NCBI GenBank assembly: GCA_025267735.1
Contig: CM046311.1
Span: 25,089,020 to 25,153,019 of the forward strand
DNA length: 64,000 bases
From: Mactra quadrangularis
Lineage: Eukaryota; Mollusca; Bivalvia; Venerida; Mactridae
Direction of reading: 5' to 3'
A model generated the notes under the pieces. The model was not told the DNA's origin, made no database searches, and worked only from the letters and a program-made list of their open reading frames with translations. How positions within the stretch are numbered: position 1 is the first letter of the stretch; every line of letters starts with the position of its first letter. A program made the position numbers and the translations under genes. Of this stretch, positions 34,661-47,562 are shown piece after piece.

Positions 34661-35500
34661 TTATGAAAATTATGAAAAAAACTATTGCTGAAAGATATTT
34701 CTAGAAGATGAAGGGGTAAATCAAACGACTGCTAGCGGTTTCAAAATGATATTGTGTAACAAAATTCATACCAACGATACATAGTTTTCGTATTGTATAA
34801 CATTATCTGACTCAGATACACTATACTTGCCGATTTAAATTGAAAGCATTAAGTCTTAGTATTGTGATTTTAATATTTTCCTTTGTTTTTAAAATGTTTT
34901 CAAGGAAATTAATCATGCAAATATAGTTTGTTTTTAGTCAATAAAGGATGTTGTCTTGAATGAAGTGTTTTTCCTATTTTATTTCCAGAGATTTAATGCT
35001 ACTTGTAATATAAAATCCCTGTATTTTCTCAGGAAAGCTTTTGTCGAGATACCGTAAGCATTTGTACAAATTTCGATTATTAATCGATTTTTAATCGATT
35101 AATTACATTTGATTCAATTCGATTATCGATTATGATTTTTGTCCGATTCTCCATCACGGTCCTTAACCTTACCTATAAGCATATTAACCAAGATTTACAG
35201 TTACATTTTGTCCCACTAAGTGTTAACAATTGAGCACATGCTTAGATTTGTTGGTAAATGTTTTGTTATTCAAATAAAAGGTCTCATTCGGAATGGTCAC
35301 AAACGCATAAGATAATACACCTGAAATAAAATGTTTTTATGTAGGTTTGGTTTTCTTCTGACAAAGATTATTGAATTGAAGAGACAAAAAAACTAACCCT
35401 ATTTTATAGCACGGTACATAAGATGTTGTTGAAACACGAACAACATCTGTTTCATCAATTCTTCTAACATTTGAGGTGGAGGGTTCCATGCTGGCACCGG
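34661..35500. other. Intron-like interval of the P-like pseudogene
   Basis: No gene recognised. ATCGATT-rich sequence at 35080-35140 echoes the hairpin at 28060-28101. Confidence 0.45.
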
Positions 35501-35559
35501 CTGTTGTCAGGAGTCTTTTCGTATGCTCACAAAACCTTTGGCAGTTGGCCGGCAGCAAA

Positions 35560-37000
35560 CATCTTGTATAGTCTTTACCTTCTTGTTTTGTGCAGAGGTG
35601 TACCATCAACAGTTCTTAGTAGTGTCAAATATAGAGTCATATCTTGGAAGAAAGAGAAGACAGTTGGCCAATTGCTGTGACTGATTGCACATTAATCACC
35701 AACTCCTAAGAGAGATCTCGAATTCAATATGTCAAAAGTCTGTCAATTGTCTGTCAATTTTCTAAAAAAAAAGCAAACATAGTCTTAAAATAAGTATATA
35801 TAAACATAACAAATACTCATTCATGATGTTTATTCTTCAATAACTGTAAGCATTCTGGCAACCATTTAATGTTTATATGATGACTATTCATGATAAATTA
35901 CATTACAATTAAAAACATGCTGGAAAATCAGATAGATTACATCTAAATTGAATAAAAAGATAACAGAATAAATATTCCATGTCAAATGTCACATTTGCCA
36001 GTTGTTCATGTAGGTAGAAGTGTTATCATGTAATTGCTGGATGAAATACTGACAGTCAAATGATAGTACATTGTATGTTCAAACTTTAGTCAAAGTTTAT
36101 TCATTTCAATTTTTGAGTGCCTCTCTTCCTTTTATCATCAATGCATTTAGATTAAATACACACAAACAATGTTGTGTATTCACAGGGCAATACATCACTA
36201 ATCCAAACCAGAGTTTCCTTATATGAGTTGGCATACCAGACTGTCTTTAATTCTGAAATATAAAGTGTATATCATCTTCATGTACTTATCTGATAATATC
36301 ATTACAAAAATGGTACCTTTAAGAATTCTATGGTAGGTCCACTGCTTACAAACTCAGGAAGTCCTAGGTCTTAAGTGTTTGTAAGGCACTGGCAACAGAA
36401 TTTGATAACACTTGAACAGCCAATGAAACCTTCATCTTCTTTGACTGAAATTCAATGTGGTAACTTTTCAACTTGTTCCCAAGACGAAGTCCAAGCTGTT
36501 GTTGAAACTTATGAAGCTTTGAAACATAATTCCATAGTATTGTACCATCACTGCTAAGTAATGAAGAAGAATGTAACAAATTACGAACAAGCTTAATCAT
36601 ATGGCATACATCCATAATAACATATATCTTGTGATCTATTTCGGGAAGTTCAAAATAGCTTCTCATGTCCCAAAAGACGTAACATGCCCAATATATATTG
36701 GTGGCATGTCCATCCAATGTGATGGCTCCACATGAATTCCAATATCTTCAACTTTGTAAATACAATCTGAAAGCAACTGTGCTTTAACTTCAGACGAAAG
36801 TCATCTATTTAAAAGATAAGCAACAGGAGCCTTCCAGTGTCCTTTCAACCCAACTATCATAAAAACCAGGGCTTCCTTAGCCTCTGAAGACTCGTCTGGC
36901 ACATGTCCTAGGTCAACAAATCCAGTAAACTGTTGATTCCCTGAATCATATTCCACTTTTTGGCGAATGGCCATAGCATCAAGTAGTAGACAGCAACTGA
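35560..37000 (-). pseudogene. P-element/THAP9-like transposase, central exons
   Basis: The main exon, 36996-36317, is bounded by a CTTTTCAG acceptor and a GTACCA donor. It contains MAIRQKVEYDSGNQQFTGFV, VDLGHVPDE, ALVFMIVGLKGHWKAPVAY, DGHATN, DVCHMIKLVRN, LHKFQQQLGLRLGNKLKSYH and KMKVSLAVQVLSNSVASAL, then LGLPEFVSSGPTIEF. This is the order of the P/THAP9 RNase H-like and GTP-binding regions. It has at least one stop (about 36800) and two frameshifts (about 36715 and 36372). A further coding-like piece at 35680-35560 (MTLYLTLLRTVDGTPLHKTR) fits the next part. The N-terminal THAP DNA-binding domain was not found. Confidence 0.75.
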
Positions 37001-38069
37001 AAAGTAGAAAAAAAAGCCCCTGTTAGAAGATATATTTATTAACAGTGGGCTACTTTTATAAAACCACAATAGTGCTAACTATATATTTAACAAGACTCCA
37101 TTTTAAAATTACAGTGATCAAAACTTTTTGTTTCATAATTGAACATCGAATTCTACTATTACGTGATCTTTTTTTCACTTCTAAATGCAGTGAATAGAAT
37201 AAAAATATTAATATTACATAAAAAATCTTGTTCATTAGAGGTGTTTGATATAGAAAAATATTTACTTTCTTTGCAGTCAAAAACGGTGTTACTTATAATA
37301 ATGGGACTGTAATATGGTTGAAATTGACATGCATTAAAAGTAAATGCAGAAAAAATATTGTATTAAGATTATAATGAACATTTTATAATGAAAAAAAATA
37401 TAATAAAGTTTAGTAATCAATACAACCTCAAGTAATTGGCGTAGCAGACTTAATGGTGAAATTCTGAGGGGGTTGCTGGTATAAACATCACCTGTTGCAG
37501 TTATATCCTTCCCTGAAATCTTGACATGTAACAATTTTCTTCAATTAATAAGGTTCATGGAGAAGCTACCATGCTTGTAGAGGGGTAGGTGAGTGGTTGA
37601 TAAAGACAACGATTCAGGTAAGTAATACAAGTGAGCTGTCTGCTGTAAAATGACCACACATAGCATTGAAACCCAATAAAGAAAATGAATCAAAACCGTG
37701 CCCTATTTAGTTATGCAATAGTATATCATATTTTCAGTAGTTTTGTTAACTTTGTTTTGGTTGATGCACTATTTAACCAAAAACAAACAAAACAACATAA
37801 CTCTTGTATTGATAAAAAAACTGGAAAAGTAGAGTGAAGTAAACAACCCATCAACAAATTCAAAATTTGCAAATTTGTCTTAAGACTAGCAATAAATACG
37901 AGAGGTGATCCAGAAATTCGGAGACACCTTGCATGAAACAAAAGGTAATGAAGCCAGTCACATGAACATCAAAAACTGTCTAATTGCGAGCGAATCCATA
38001 GAACATATGATCTAATTGTTGTGATATGTACTTTCGATGAAAGGTTACCATTGAAAGTTCATTTTTGTA
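37001..38069. other. Gene-free interval
   Basis: An open piece at 37430-37525 on the minus strand (ISGKDITATGDVYTS) could be one more P-like exon, but I cannot align it to a known domain. Nothing else supported. Confidence 0.4.
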
Positions 38070-39120
38070 GGAACCCAGGTGGTGACAATGCTGGAGTGAA
38101 TGTATCTACTGACGGCGGATGGCAGAATCGAGGTTCGAGCTGTTTATCGGGTAAAACATAATATAAAGTTTTCAATTTAGCTTATATTTATGACATTTAA
38201 TGTTAGATCTTTATATAACATCATACATTGATAACACACCATATGATGAAAAGAATTAGAAAGTAACTACATGGCTTAATTATGGATTTTCCATTTGTAA
38301 TTTTTGCGTTAAAGATTTTAAATCCGGCTTTGATAAGGTTTCAACATTTCATTTCTTGTTTACTTATTTAAAACAAACTCTAGAATATACACATTTCTAT
38401 ACAAACCCCACTTCACTTTTAACACGAAAATCCAGGCAAAAGTTTTCACTTGTTTATTTGGTCAACATATTCGTGTTTCTGCTTAGAGAAAACACGCTGG
38501 AAAATTAATTTACAATTTTAGGGCATGTTACAGCGGTTACTCAGCGGTCAGGCAAGTGCATGTCTTATTCGATTGCCAAGAAATCATGCAGGATTTGTAA
38601 AGTTGCAAAACGAGCAAAACAAACGACTTAAAGGCATGAATGTCGAAAAAAACTAGACACAATCGTCAAAGGCAATGGAGCCATTTTTTACTGCAACATG
38701 TTTGCAAAAAATTAAGAAACATGGTTTAAATGTGGACAGACTTATCATGGATGGTGATACCACCACTTTTTCAAGGGTGAAACGATCTTTATTTCCAGCT
38801 TTATCGAAATCAAACGACAAAAATCACATAGTGAAAAATTTTGGGAATGAAGTATAAGTTAGTCAATGCATAGAAATATAACTGCTGAAGTTATCGCCCA
38901 CATCCAGAAATGTTTTTCATATGCAATAGCGCAAAACAAAGGCAATAAAGACTCAAGGAAAGCAGCATTAGAAGCTCTTGTACCTCACATGTTTATTGAT
39001 CATGATAGATGTAACTTGAGATGGCGCTAAACACTTACAGATAAAAAGTACACACAAACTGTTGTGCTGACTGGAAAAGATCTTAAGTGCGCCCTACAAA
39101 AGTTATTAGACAGGTACACA
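38070..39120 (+). pseudogene. Mutator-like transposase-domain gene, degenerate
   Basis: The first piece (about 38080-38150) reads GVNVSTDGGWQNRGSSCLSG and ends at a GT donor-like site. The second (about 38660-38855) reads KAMEPFFTATCLQKIKK, RLIMDGDTTTFSRVKRSL and DKNHIVKNFGNEV, and further pieces run to about 39115 (AIAQNKGNKDSRKAALEAL, HDRCNLRWR). The DGxWxxRG block followed by DGDxxxF and xxHxxKN matches, from memory, the Mutator-like transposase domain found in multicopy genes of marine invertebrates. Stops at about 38655, 38857 and 39028 and frame changes show it is inactive. Confidence 0.6.
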
Positions 39121-39189
39121 TTGTTTCTACCGTGTTTAAACTACAGTTTAACTTCGCAAACTTGGTTTTATTAGTATATTTAACAGCTA

Positions 39190-39375
39190 GTGATATTGAT
39201 TTTACTGCTGTTTTTTTTCCGCCGTGTCAACACATTTTATGTAATCTACGGCGTTCAGCGCACCTTAACTAGCTTTCCTGGAAGGGTATAACTTCCACGT
39301 TGGGATTCGAATCCGTACACCCGGAAACGAGATTCAAAATCCTGACACGTACCAACACCGCTATCGATGACCTAG
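39190..39375 (-). mobile_element. tRNA-derived SINE, diverged copy
   Basis: On the minus strand the head near 39375-39320 is a degenerate tRNA-like sequence with a B-box (GGATTCGAATCCCAAC). The body shares CCAGGAAAGCTAG, GGTGCGCTG-ACGCCGTA and a GTGTTGA-ACGGCG block with the SINE at 53062-53329. The A-rich end is at the left. No target duplication could be assigned. Confidence 0.65.
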
Positions 39376-39974
39376 GTTCATGGTATTATTTGAATGACAA
39401 TCGACTAGAATGCCGTAGTTACAAGTGGGACATTCTAATTTTGATTCGAACACTATAACTAATACACAGTACATGTATTCCAGGTATATTACCACTACAA
39501 TGTTAGATAACCTTATAAACGTAGACAGTACCAACAAATGAAACTTTGAACCATCTGATCTCCAGAAAAGCACCGAAAGCCATTACTTATTCTGTCTCCG
39601 AAAATCTTGATTTTCGAGTATTAGCTGCCGTCGCTCAAAAGAATGAAGGACATACGTATTTAATGTAGGTATAGTGTTTGTATCTTGTCCAACAATATAC
39701 ATGTATTTATAACTAATTTGACTCGCTATCCGAGATGCTTCTTATGAAATGTAATATACGTGTGTGTATTTTAACGCCATGCCCATCAATTTTGTCGATA
39801 TGTCTATCAAATTGCTATCGTGCACAAGTCGTACATACAAATCAATTAGTTATAATATTTTCTAACTAAGGCTTCGTAAATAATGTGCAATTAACTGTTA
39901 GTTATGTGATCTATTATAACTTTTTGAATTACATGAATGTATAACTAGGTTAACGAATAACACAGATTGTCTCC
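39376..39974. other. Interval without a gene
   Basis: No supported feature. Confidence 0.45.
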
Positions 39975-40100
39975 TGGGGGCCGTTTCACTAACATTTGCA
40001 TAACTTTACGCAAACTTAAGTTACGACAAGGAGTTACGCAAAACGTAAATTATTTTTAGTTGCGTTTCACTAAACTTTGCGCAGCGTAAGTTAACGACAA
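39975..40100. repeat. Harbinger-like terminal sequence
   Basis: GGGGGCCGTTTCACTAAC followed by a second CGTTTCACTAAACTTTGCGC about 75 bp on, with the AACTTTACGC/AACTTAAGTTACG motif between them. GGGCCGTTTCAC-type termini are typical of PIF-Harbinger elements, and a Myb/SANT-like gene starts ~120 bp later. The opposite end and target duplication were not found. Confidence 0.4.
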
Positions 40101-40119
40101 CTTGGAGTTTGCGGAAGAA

Positions 40120-42016
40120 ACTCTTCAAATGAAGACGAAAATCGTCGTTGTCGTCTGTAAACAAGGACATGAACGCCAAACGTCAAAGAACGGAAAATTG
40201 GTCAATGGGGAGATGGAGGCCCTCAAGGCATCGTACTTGTCAAAGTACGATGTAATTAAGGGCCGTCTGTCTCCCTCTTTGACTAATAAAGACAAAGAGA
40301 TGGCTTGGAGGGAGGTGTATGAGTGGTAAGTAACTAAACTGGTCATTATACAAGCAAAACATTGACGACGCTTGACAAACTACGGGACGATCTCGCAAAG
40401 AAACAGAAACAGAAATCTAGCAAACAAAAGAAACGTCGCAATAAATTAAAAGTAAGTTAGTGGTCATAGTCATAATTTTTCAAATATTTCATTAATATTT
40501 CATTGTTCTTTTAAAGTTAGAGATAAATAAAAAATATCCTATTAAGTATGACTAGTGATTTTTATTTCAGCGTAAAATGGAAATTCGAAAAAAATGTCGA
40601 TAGTATATTTTCGATCATCTTCGCTCGTATGCCGTTCGCTAAGTTATAAGGATGCGCGAGTATTGTATTACTCGGTACCCTGTTTATCATTTTTGTGCCT
40701 TATCATAGTTCCCAGATAGACAGAATAAAGCGAAAATTTGAGTCATATTTTAGTTTTTACTACTGTTATTGTCAATTTCTTTTCAGTCTAAAAAATGTCC
40801 ATTAACTTGAGAAGTGAAGTGTATGAAGGAAAAACATACGAAACCGGGATAGGTCACATAGAGCCAAATGATGATGACATCATGAATATCCCATGTAATT
40901 CTTTTCATCGGACAAATTCACCAACATTTTCTCCGGAAGACACAGTTGGTTTTAATCTTGAGGCTACTGGATTAGGTAATATAATCTGTTAAGGCTTACC
41001 AGCTTTAATTGAAAAGTTAAATAAAAAATACATTCAGTGTTGAATTTAATTGCACAATAACTACTATTTAAACTTATTCTAAAACTGAGCGTTTAATCTT
41101 GTTTCAAGTTAAGGTTTTTAAACAAATGCATCAAATTTCTAACAGGTAGCGTACAATATTTTTGATACAGTTGAAAAATTTAAAGCCCCTATATCAAATG
41201 TAACACTGTTTTTAGACTGGAAAGAAAATTTCAAACTCCTGGTGAACAAGATTTTTTAAAATAAATGCAGTTGTTGCTTGAATATGTTCATGTTATTTAT
41301 TGTATTTCAAAGTGAAAGTAAATCGAAACCGAAAGTTGAATTTGGTTGTCAAACAATAGACACAATAGTTTTGATCACAGTATGTTGAAGATGAAGGTTT
41401 ATTACAAAGAAAACTTACTTTTTAATAACTTAATTAAGCTTTTAAGCTATTTTGGACCAGGTATTTTAAACATCAGTGAGAAAAATGAATATAGTTGGCT
41501 CTTATAAAAGTACCTACTTTTTTAAGAATTGGACACTTTGTCAAACACAAATTTAGAGAGCAGAATTGTTTGATCAGTTAATTGTGTCTTTAATACATGT
41601 TTTATCATGACAACTTCATGGTTGTAAAATAGTTTTAAAGCTTACTGTTACTGATTATGCCTTCATATACTAGTAGTGGCTTTAACTATTACCAGTTGAT
41701 GAAATAAAAAGGAATTATTATAACAGTAACTGTCATTTGTCTTTTACTTTGAAGCCAAGTAGAGTAACTCATAAGTATCAGTAACAAACACTATATGTGT
41801 ATAATTTTTTAAAGTGACACATTTACATTGTTTAACGAGTACATGTTCTTTGCAGGTTCAACTAGTAGCATTATACAGATAGCCGCTGTATATATAACTT
41901 TATTATTTATTTCCTCCAGATTTGAAGATACAAACAAACATATATATATGGAGATAAACAATAAAGAAGAAAAATTAAGTAAAGAAGAAAAGATGAACAT
42001 ATGTACATACATGTAA
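40120..42016 (+). pseudogene. Harbinger-type Myb/SANT-like gene, exon series
   Basis: Exon 1 ends at a GTAAGT donor (40329) and encodes EALKASYLSKYDVIKGRLSP followed by SLTNKDKEMAWREV, a Myb/SANT-like DNA-binding helix block. A second piece (about 40363-40452) encodes TLDKLRDDLAKKQKQKSS and ends at GTAAGT. A third (40786-40975) follows a TTCTTTTCAG acceptor and is acidic. A last piece (41923-42016) follows TTTCCTCCAG and is Lys/Glu-rich, coiled-coil-like. Such a protein partners the Harbinger nuclease. Phases between pieces do not all fit, so it may be decayed or my exon choices may be wrong. Confidence 0.45.
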
Positions 42017-42169
42017 ATAACATGAATAATTGCACAAAGAATGAATTTTAGCTCAGTTTTTGTAATGTCTTTAAAAGTTCTTATATGTTTTCTTATGTAA
42101 ATCAAATAATTAACAGGTTATCCGTATTAATAGCTTGCTATTCAAACACATAAAGTTTGTATAATAATT

Positions 42170-43075
42170 TTGTATCAAAAAACATTCAGTGAGCTATCAG
42201 TATAACCAAGTAGGTAAGTCAGAAGAGTAATGTTTGAACATTGTTGAAGAAAACAACAAATGTTGTCTCCAAATAATGATTGCAAACATTTATAGTAGTC
42301 ATCAAATGAATTTGAAACATTCAAACGATTTTTGTAACAATTAAACAGCTTGTGATAAATCATAATGTCTACTTCAAGAGAGCATAGATCACAAGTAACT
42401 TTCACGGGATATCTTGTTTTACACAATTGTTTGGCGATGAAAGACATCAGACCTAAACATGATGGATTGTCCACGGCAACTCTCCAAATGTTAGAAACTG
42501 TTAATACAGGGTGTACTTGTCTGAAAATGGCAAAATCGTTGCTAGTACTCATACGTTGTAACCAGTGAGATTGTTCGTACTGAAATATCACACGATTACA
42601 TATATATTTCCATGATATCTTACTAGGAAAGACGTTGTTATGTATGAAGTCTTGTAAGTATTTGTATAAATCATATTTTAATAATATCGACACTATATCA
42701 CTTATAAAGCCTAAATGTTTGGATGTTATATAAAAAACTGATGAAGTCTATGCACAAAAAGTTGATAGCAGACGTCTCTCGAGTTCATACGACATAGTGA
42801 TCCAAGGAATAATAATTTCTGTTTATCGATGAACGCCTGGATAGATGTAAAGCCAAGCATCCCTGTGACGATATCTGATCTAGTTTGGTATGGAAAGTTT
42901 TGTATACGTTTAAGACAGAGATGGTGAGTAGCTTCGAGTTGACGCATGTCAGAGTTCGTGATACAGTTCCATAGTTCACATCCATAGAAGTGGAGTATTA
43001 CTGGAGTAATGTATAAAGATTGCGAAAGAGTCGACAGCAAGGATGCCAAAGAAGCCCTCCGCGAATTTATTTGTT
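42170..43075 (-). pseudogene. CR1-like LINE, post-RT C-terminal region
   Basis: One piece (43049-42726) has HFYGCELWNCITNSDMRQLE, CLKRIQNFPYQTRSDIVTGM, LGFTSIQAFIDKQKLLFLG. A second, in another frame (42693-42175), has FPSKISWKYICNRVI, HWLQRM, VSNIWRVAVDNP, CDLCSLEVDIMIYHKLFNC. The YGxELWN / RxxxKRIQxxP / TRSDI series is characteristic of the region after the RT core in CR1/L2-type LINEs. The upstream RT and endonuclease are missing and a frameshift lies near 42710. Unrelated to copies A and B. Confidence 0.65.
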
Positions 43076-43870
43076 GGATTGAATCCTTTCATATGCCGAT
43101 TTACAGAGACGAGAAATCATATTAACCTTTATATTCATACTTCGTTGAAAACAAACTAATTTCCAGAGCACAAATAACCAGGCTGGCTAGAAGCGGGCTT
43201 TCTCTTGACCATCTTAGGACTGTCTATCCTAGATATGGGTTAGATGGTCTTAAGGTTATTATATAAGATAGAGGAGAGAAAAAAAGATATGCTAAATTCG
43301 AACAACAAGAAGATGAATAAGAAAGTATACTGTTTTATAGTTTATCACCCATTACAAACAACCGTTTTGTTGTTTATCGTATTCTCATGAAATAACTTTT
43401 TAACTTTTTCGGATGGTTGCGGTTACTCTTCAAAATGAAGAGAAAATCACTAACTTAAATTCGAGAGAGAAGGATGATCAGCTAATAAACGATATTTAAT
43501 TGCTTAAAATTGAAAGTATGTTAGATATTACGGTGCAATAGAAGAAATAGGATGTAAATCAACCTGTACAAACTGTAAATACTACAAGGAATAAGGGAAA
43601 TTGTGCAGGAAACATGTCGGCATTTTTGAAAAGGTGATCAAGGCAAAACAGAGAATGGAAAAATATCAGCTATCATTTACATTATGCATAGGGTTGGCAT
43701 TGATTAACGCGTGTCAATCTTTGGATTTAATAATGATGGCAGTCTAAATCGTCAAATTTTTAAGAGCGTTTCTAGTTTCTGCGATTTTTGCGTTTGTGCA
43801 ATTAATCGTTTCGCGTGGTTCCGGATACTCTTCAATATAGAGGCGTCCGTCAAATACGTCATAACAGAGA

Positions 43871-45180
43871 TGTCGTCTGAAACCATGAGTGTGATCAAGA
43901 AAGTTAATTGGAGCCAGACTGAGAGGGAATGGTTGATTTCTCTCGGTTCAGAATCCAACATAGTCAGTGGGAAGTTTTCTTCGGCCTTGTCATCATCTGA
44001 CATGTTCAGAACTTCAGCCCTGAACAACTAAATTTACCACATTTCAGACCTTTCCCACTTAGAAAATTTACTGAATCCAGAAAAAGTCCATCTGTATATA
44101 TGTACAGGGCGATCCATATGGTTATTTCACAGCTAGAGAACAAAGTTTTAAGATTGAAGCAGGCTAGACAATTGACGAATTTGTATTTTCTTTCTAGTGT
44201 TAACAGTGTCAGTTCCGTTAAAAGAACAGTTGACCAAGTGAAGAAAATGTGGATAGATTTAAAAGTATGTTTAACTGGTGATCAAATAGTTCTATGACAA
44301 TGCAGTTAAATTAGTGAAGTAGTTAAAATAGTTGTGACAATTTGATTATGATGTTATATGGGCCAGTTCACAATTCGCATTTGTTAATTTTCAATTGAAA
44401 CAACCCATTTATACAAAAAACAGATTAAGTTAACATGAAAATTCCTAATAGAAAATCGTGCATTTAAGTGACGTAACTGTTAAACATTTTCAATTACATT
44501 TTTAAGTTCCATTAGTACGATGTGAGTAAAAAGTTAACATCTTTGCAATCTGATAAAAACCCGATCTAAAACTTATTGCTCGCTAATTTAGAGCAGTTCT
44601 CTTTCGAACTAAGTCCATGTTCAAGTGACCTTTTCTCATCATACTATTCCGTGGCGAAATTGTTATGATACGTAACTTGTTTACATCATCTATGTCACAC
44701 AATTTGCACACTTTTTATGTCCAATTCAAATTTCTATTAGATAAGCATGAGTATAAATGAATCAAGACCAGTTTCATCATTCTTCATATCCTGTTGTTTG
44801 TACTGATTAAAACTTTTGTCTCTTTCACTAACATCATTATTCAATGGTAATTCCAAGCATGAATGTTTAATGACAAGCAAAACCCTATTTGTGTATGTAT
44901 TATTTCAATCAACCAGAAAAAAAACCTTGAAATTACTACAATTGGCACCTTGTCATACACTGTCAGTATTGTGTGTTTTGATAGTAGATATTGTAATTAT
45001 AATGTTTATTACCTTTTTCAATGAATACAGGTGAAAAATTGTTCTGAAATTTAATTATTGTTTTAATTTATTTACAGTCACAGACTAAGAAGAGGACAAT
45101 GATGCATTTGAATGCAATTAACAAAACTGGAGGTGGTCCTGCACCGGTGCTGGATCTGAATGAGTGGGAAACACGATAAT
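43871..45180 (+). pseudogene. Second Harbinger-type Myb/SANT-like gene, broken
   Basis: The first piece (43871-44030) has MSSETMSVIKKVNWSQTERE, then WLISLGSESNIVSGKFSS, a Myb/SANT-like start. A second (44194-44263) has NSVSSVKRTVDQVKKMWIDL ending at a GTATGT donor. A third (45078-45178) follows TTTACAG and has NAINKTGGGPAPVLDLNEWE. These are consecutive blocks of the Harbinger Myb-like protein. The middle of the Myb domain is lost between 44030 and 44190. A coiled-coil-like piece at 46017-46100 may be a further exon. Confidence 0.5.
44555..44705. repeat. Dispersed repeat, copy 3 of 3
   Basis: Same ordered blocks as 11275-11505 and 14420-14660 (CCCGATCTA, TTGCTCGC, GTGACCTTTTCTCATCA, CGAAATTGTTATGATACG, TAACTTGT), truncated at the right end. 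It sits in an intron of the Myb-like gene. Confidence 0.6.
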
Positions 45181-46904
45181 GATTATAATTAGATAATGAA
45201 ACTGTTAAAATTGAACAGTGATATTTATTACTATCCCTTCTTGGATATAAGACAAAAAAATAGATAATGCTTAAAAAATGTTGTAGGATGTGATGTGCAT
45301 TGATCTATATTACTGGATTGGACATCACGTGACTTTCAGTGTGCAAATTAGACGCCATTTTGGATGAATGACAAATCTGCAGACCTACTGTAAGTAAGTT
45401 TGTTAATTTACTTGAATTTCGTTAACAAAATTTAAGATAAGAGTTAATGCTGGCTTTAAATTAACCCTGTAGGGAAAAAAACCTGTAGGGAAAAATAACA
45501 TTATAAAGGTGCAAAAGTCCGCTGCAAGTCTTCACGTTTTACTGTACGACATTAAATTACAAGACTTGACGTATTTCGGATAATACGTTTTTTTCGGATA
45601 TATCATGAGATCAATAAAGTGTTAATATTAACTGCAGCAGGTCAAAAGTTTACATTCCATGTTGACAAGTTTATGTAGTGAGCTAATGCAGCCATAGCCT
45701 GTCCCAAGTCAGGTTGAGAAATGCAGAGGGAACAACACTACATCTTGTACTTAAATATACTGTTTAAGCACACAGCAGCAGCAGTTATTGTTACTGATTG
45801 ATGGCATCATACATGTGACTTCACCAGACCCAGAGACCTTAGGTTACGTGTGCCTACACATTTATTTCGGGCAAGCTACACCCCTGATGAAATTAGATTA
45901 CTTTTATCCTTAAGTTTTGTCAGACAAAGTTATAAAAAATGTCCAACCATGTAATATATTTTGATATTTGCCCATGCTTAACATTCCGTTTTTCATTCTA
46001 TTGTAAGGATCTTGCATATGTTGCCCATGATGGGGAAGATGTTTTAAAAAGGAAAATTAAAGAATTAGAAGATAAAAATTTACAGTTAAAAAACAATTGA
46101 GAAATTCATCTCATAGAGAAAAACGGTCAAAGATGACCTGTAAAGTGCTTTTAAATGATCTAAAGCAGCAAAATGTAGTCACATCTGAGCTGGAAACCAA
46201 ATTAGCGACAGTTGAAGGTAATGTTATGTCTATCTTACTTTAATTTTTTAAAAAGAAATCTTATACAGGATACATGTATATCATTTTAATCAGTTGTTTT
46301 GTCGGGCAACACAGTTTTAATCGCTGAGTACTAGACAATCCAGTCGGATTTCTATCCTTATTATGGAAGAAAAAGTCATTAAAGCAAAACAACTCAGAGT
46401 ATAAGAAACTTGTTACCATTTATTATTGTGGTAGGAAATATTCAATAAATGTTGTTTTATTGTATAAATGCCGTCGTTTGACAATGCTTCAATATATTAT
46501 GTTTCAATCAACCTACTAAATGTCCTTTGTGAGGCTTACAATGAATAAAAATATTAAAGCTTTTAACCAGTAAACAACAGTTTTTGCACAGGGAATGTAA
46601 AATATTAAAACCACATGTTTATGTAATATATATTAATCTCATTCAGCACATTCTAGATGTTGTTTCTAGAAACTAAAGAAAACAATGCTGGTCCAAATCT
46701 TTGATTGATAACAATTAGGGACTTTAGTCAGTTATCTTTTCTTGATAAAATCTGAAGCAATCCAATTAGTAAGTAGGTCCTTACAGTTGGAATCCTTGGA
46801 TTTTATCATTGAAGTATTATGCAAAGATAACAAAATATTTCATGTAATATCTTCCTTGTAAATAAAGATATTAACAGAAGTGATGAAAAGTAGATGGTTC
46901 TGTA
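45181..46904. other. Interval without a defined gene
   Basis: A short coiled-coil-like frame at 46017-46100 (DVLKRKIKELEDKNLQLKNN then stop) may belong to the Myb-like gene. Otherwise nothing supported. Confidence 0.4.
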
Positions 46905-47562
46905 TTCTAAGAATACTTAGTTTAAAATTACATGAAATTTTAAAATCTAAAACAGTACACCTCTGCTGGATACCAAGCCATGCTGGTATACAAGGAAATG
47001 AAAAAGTTGATATTTTAGCCAAAGAATCTTTAAACCTTCAACCAGTAGATATCAAATTACCAAGCAGCGACATCAAATGTTCAATACACACTTTAATTAA
47101 ATCAAAATGGCAAACATTGTGGAACAATGCAATTTTTTAATAAATTACGTCACATAAAGCCAACCCTTTATTCATCTTCGTCAATTATATTTTCTTATCG
47201 CAGAGATCAAATGATGTGATTTCGCGATGTAGAATTGGTCATACCAGATTAACACATACATACCTTCTCAAAAGAGAAGAAGCATCTAAATGTATACCCT
47301 GTGACGAATGTCAAACACGTTCTCCTTGACTGTCAGGACCTTTAAGACATCCGTAACAAACAATTTAAAGTTAACTCACTGAAAGAACTTTTTTAGTCTG
47401 TACCATCATATGCTGTACTTAACTTTTTGAAGGAAATAAATGTATGTAATAAGATTTAAAGCATAACATCATTAGTTTCGTTTGAATTGTATCATTTGCC
47501 AATTTTGCTTTCGGCGCGATATGACCTTTTTGAGTTGGTACGCCGTAAAACACAAACAAACA
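46905..47562 (+). mobile_element. 5'-truncated LINE fragment, sense
   Basis: Begins within RNase H (KLHEILKSKTVHLCWIPSH equivalent, copy A ~9795) and runs to the stem-loop and CAAA tail. Frameshifts lie near 47138 and elsewhere, and a short deletion in the C-terminal finger region near 47307. More diverged from copies A and B than they are from each other. Confidence 0.88.
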
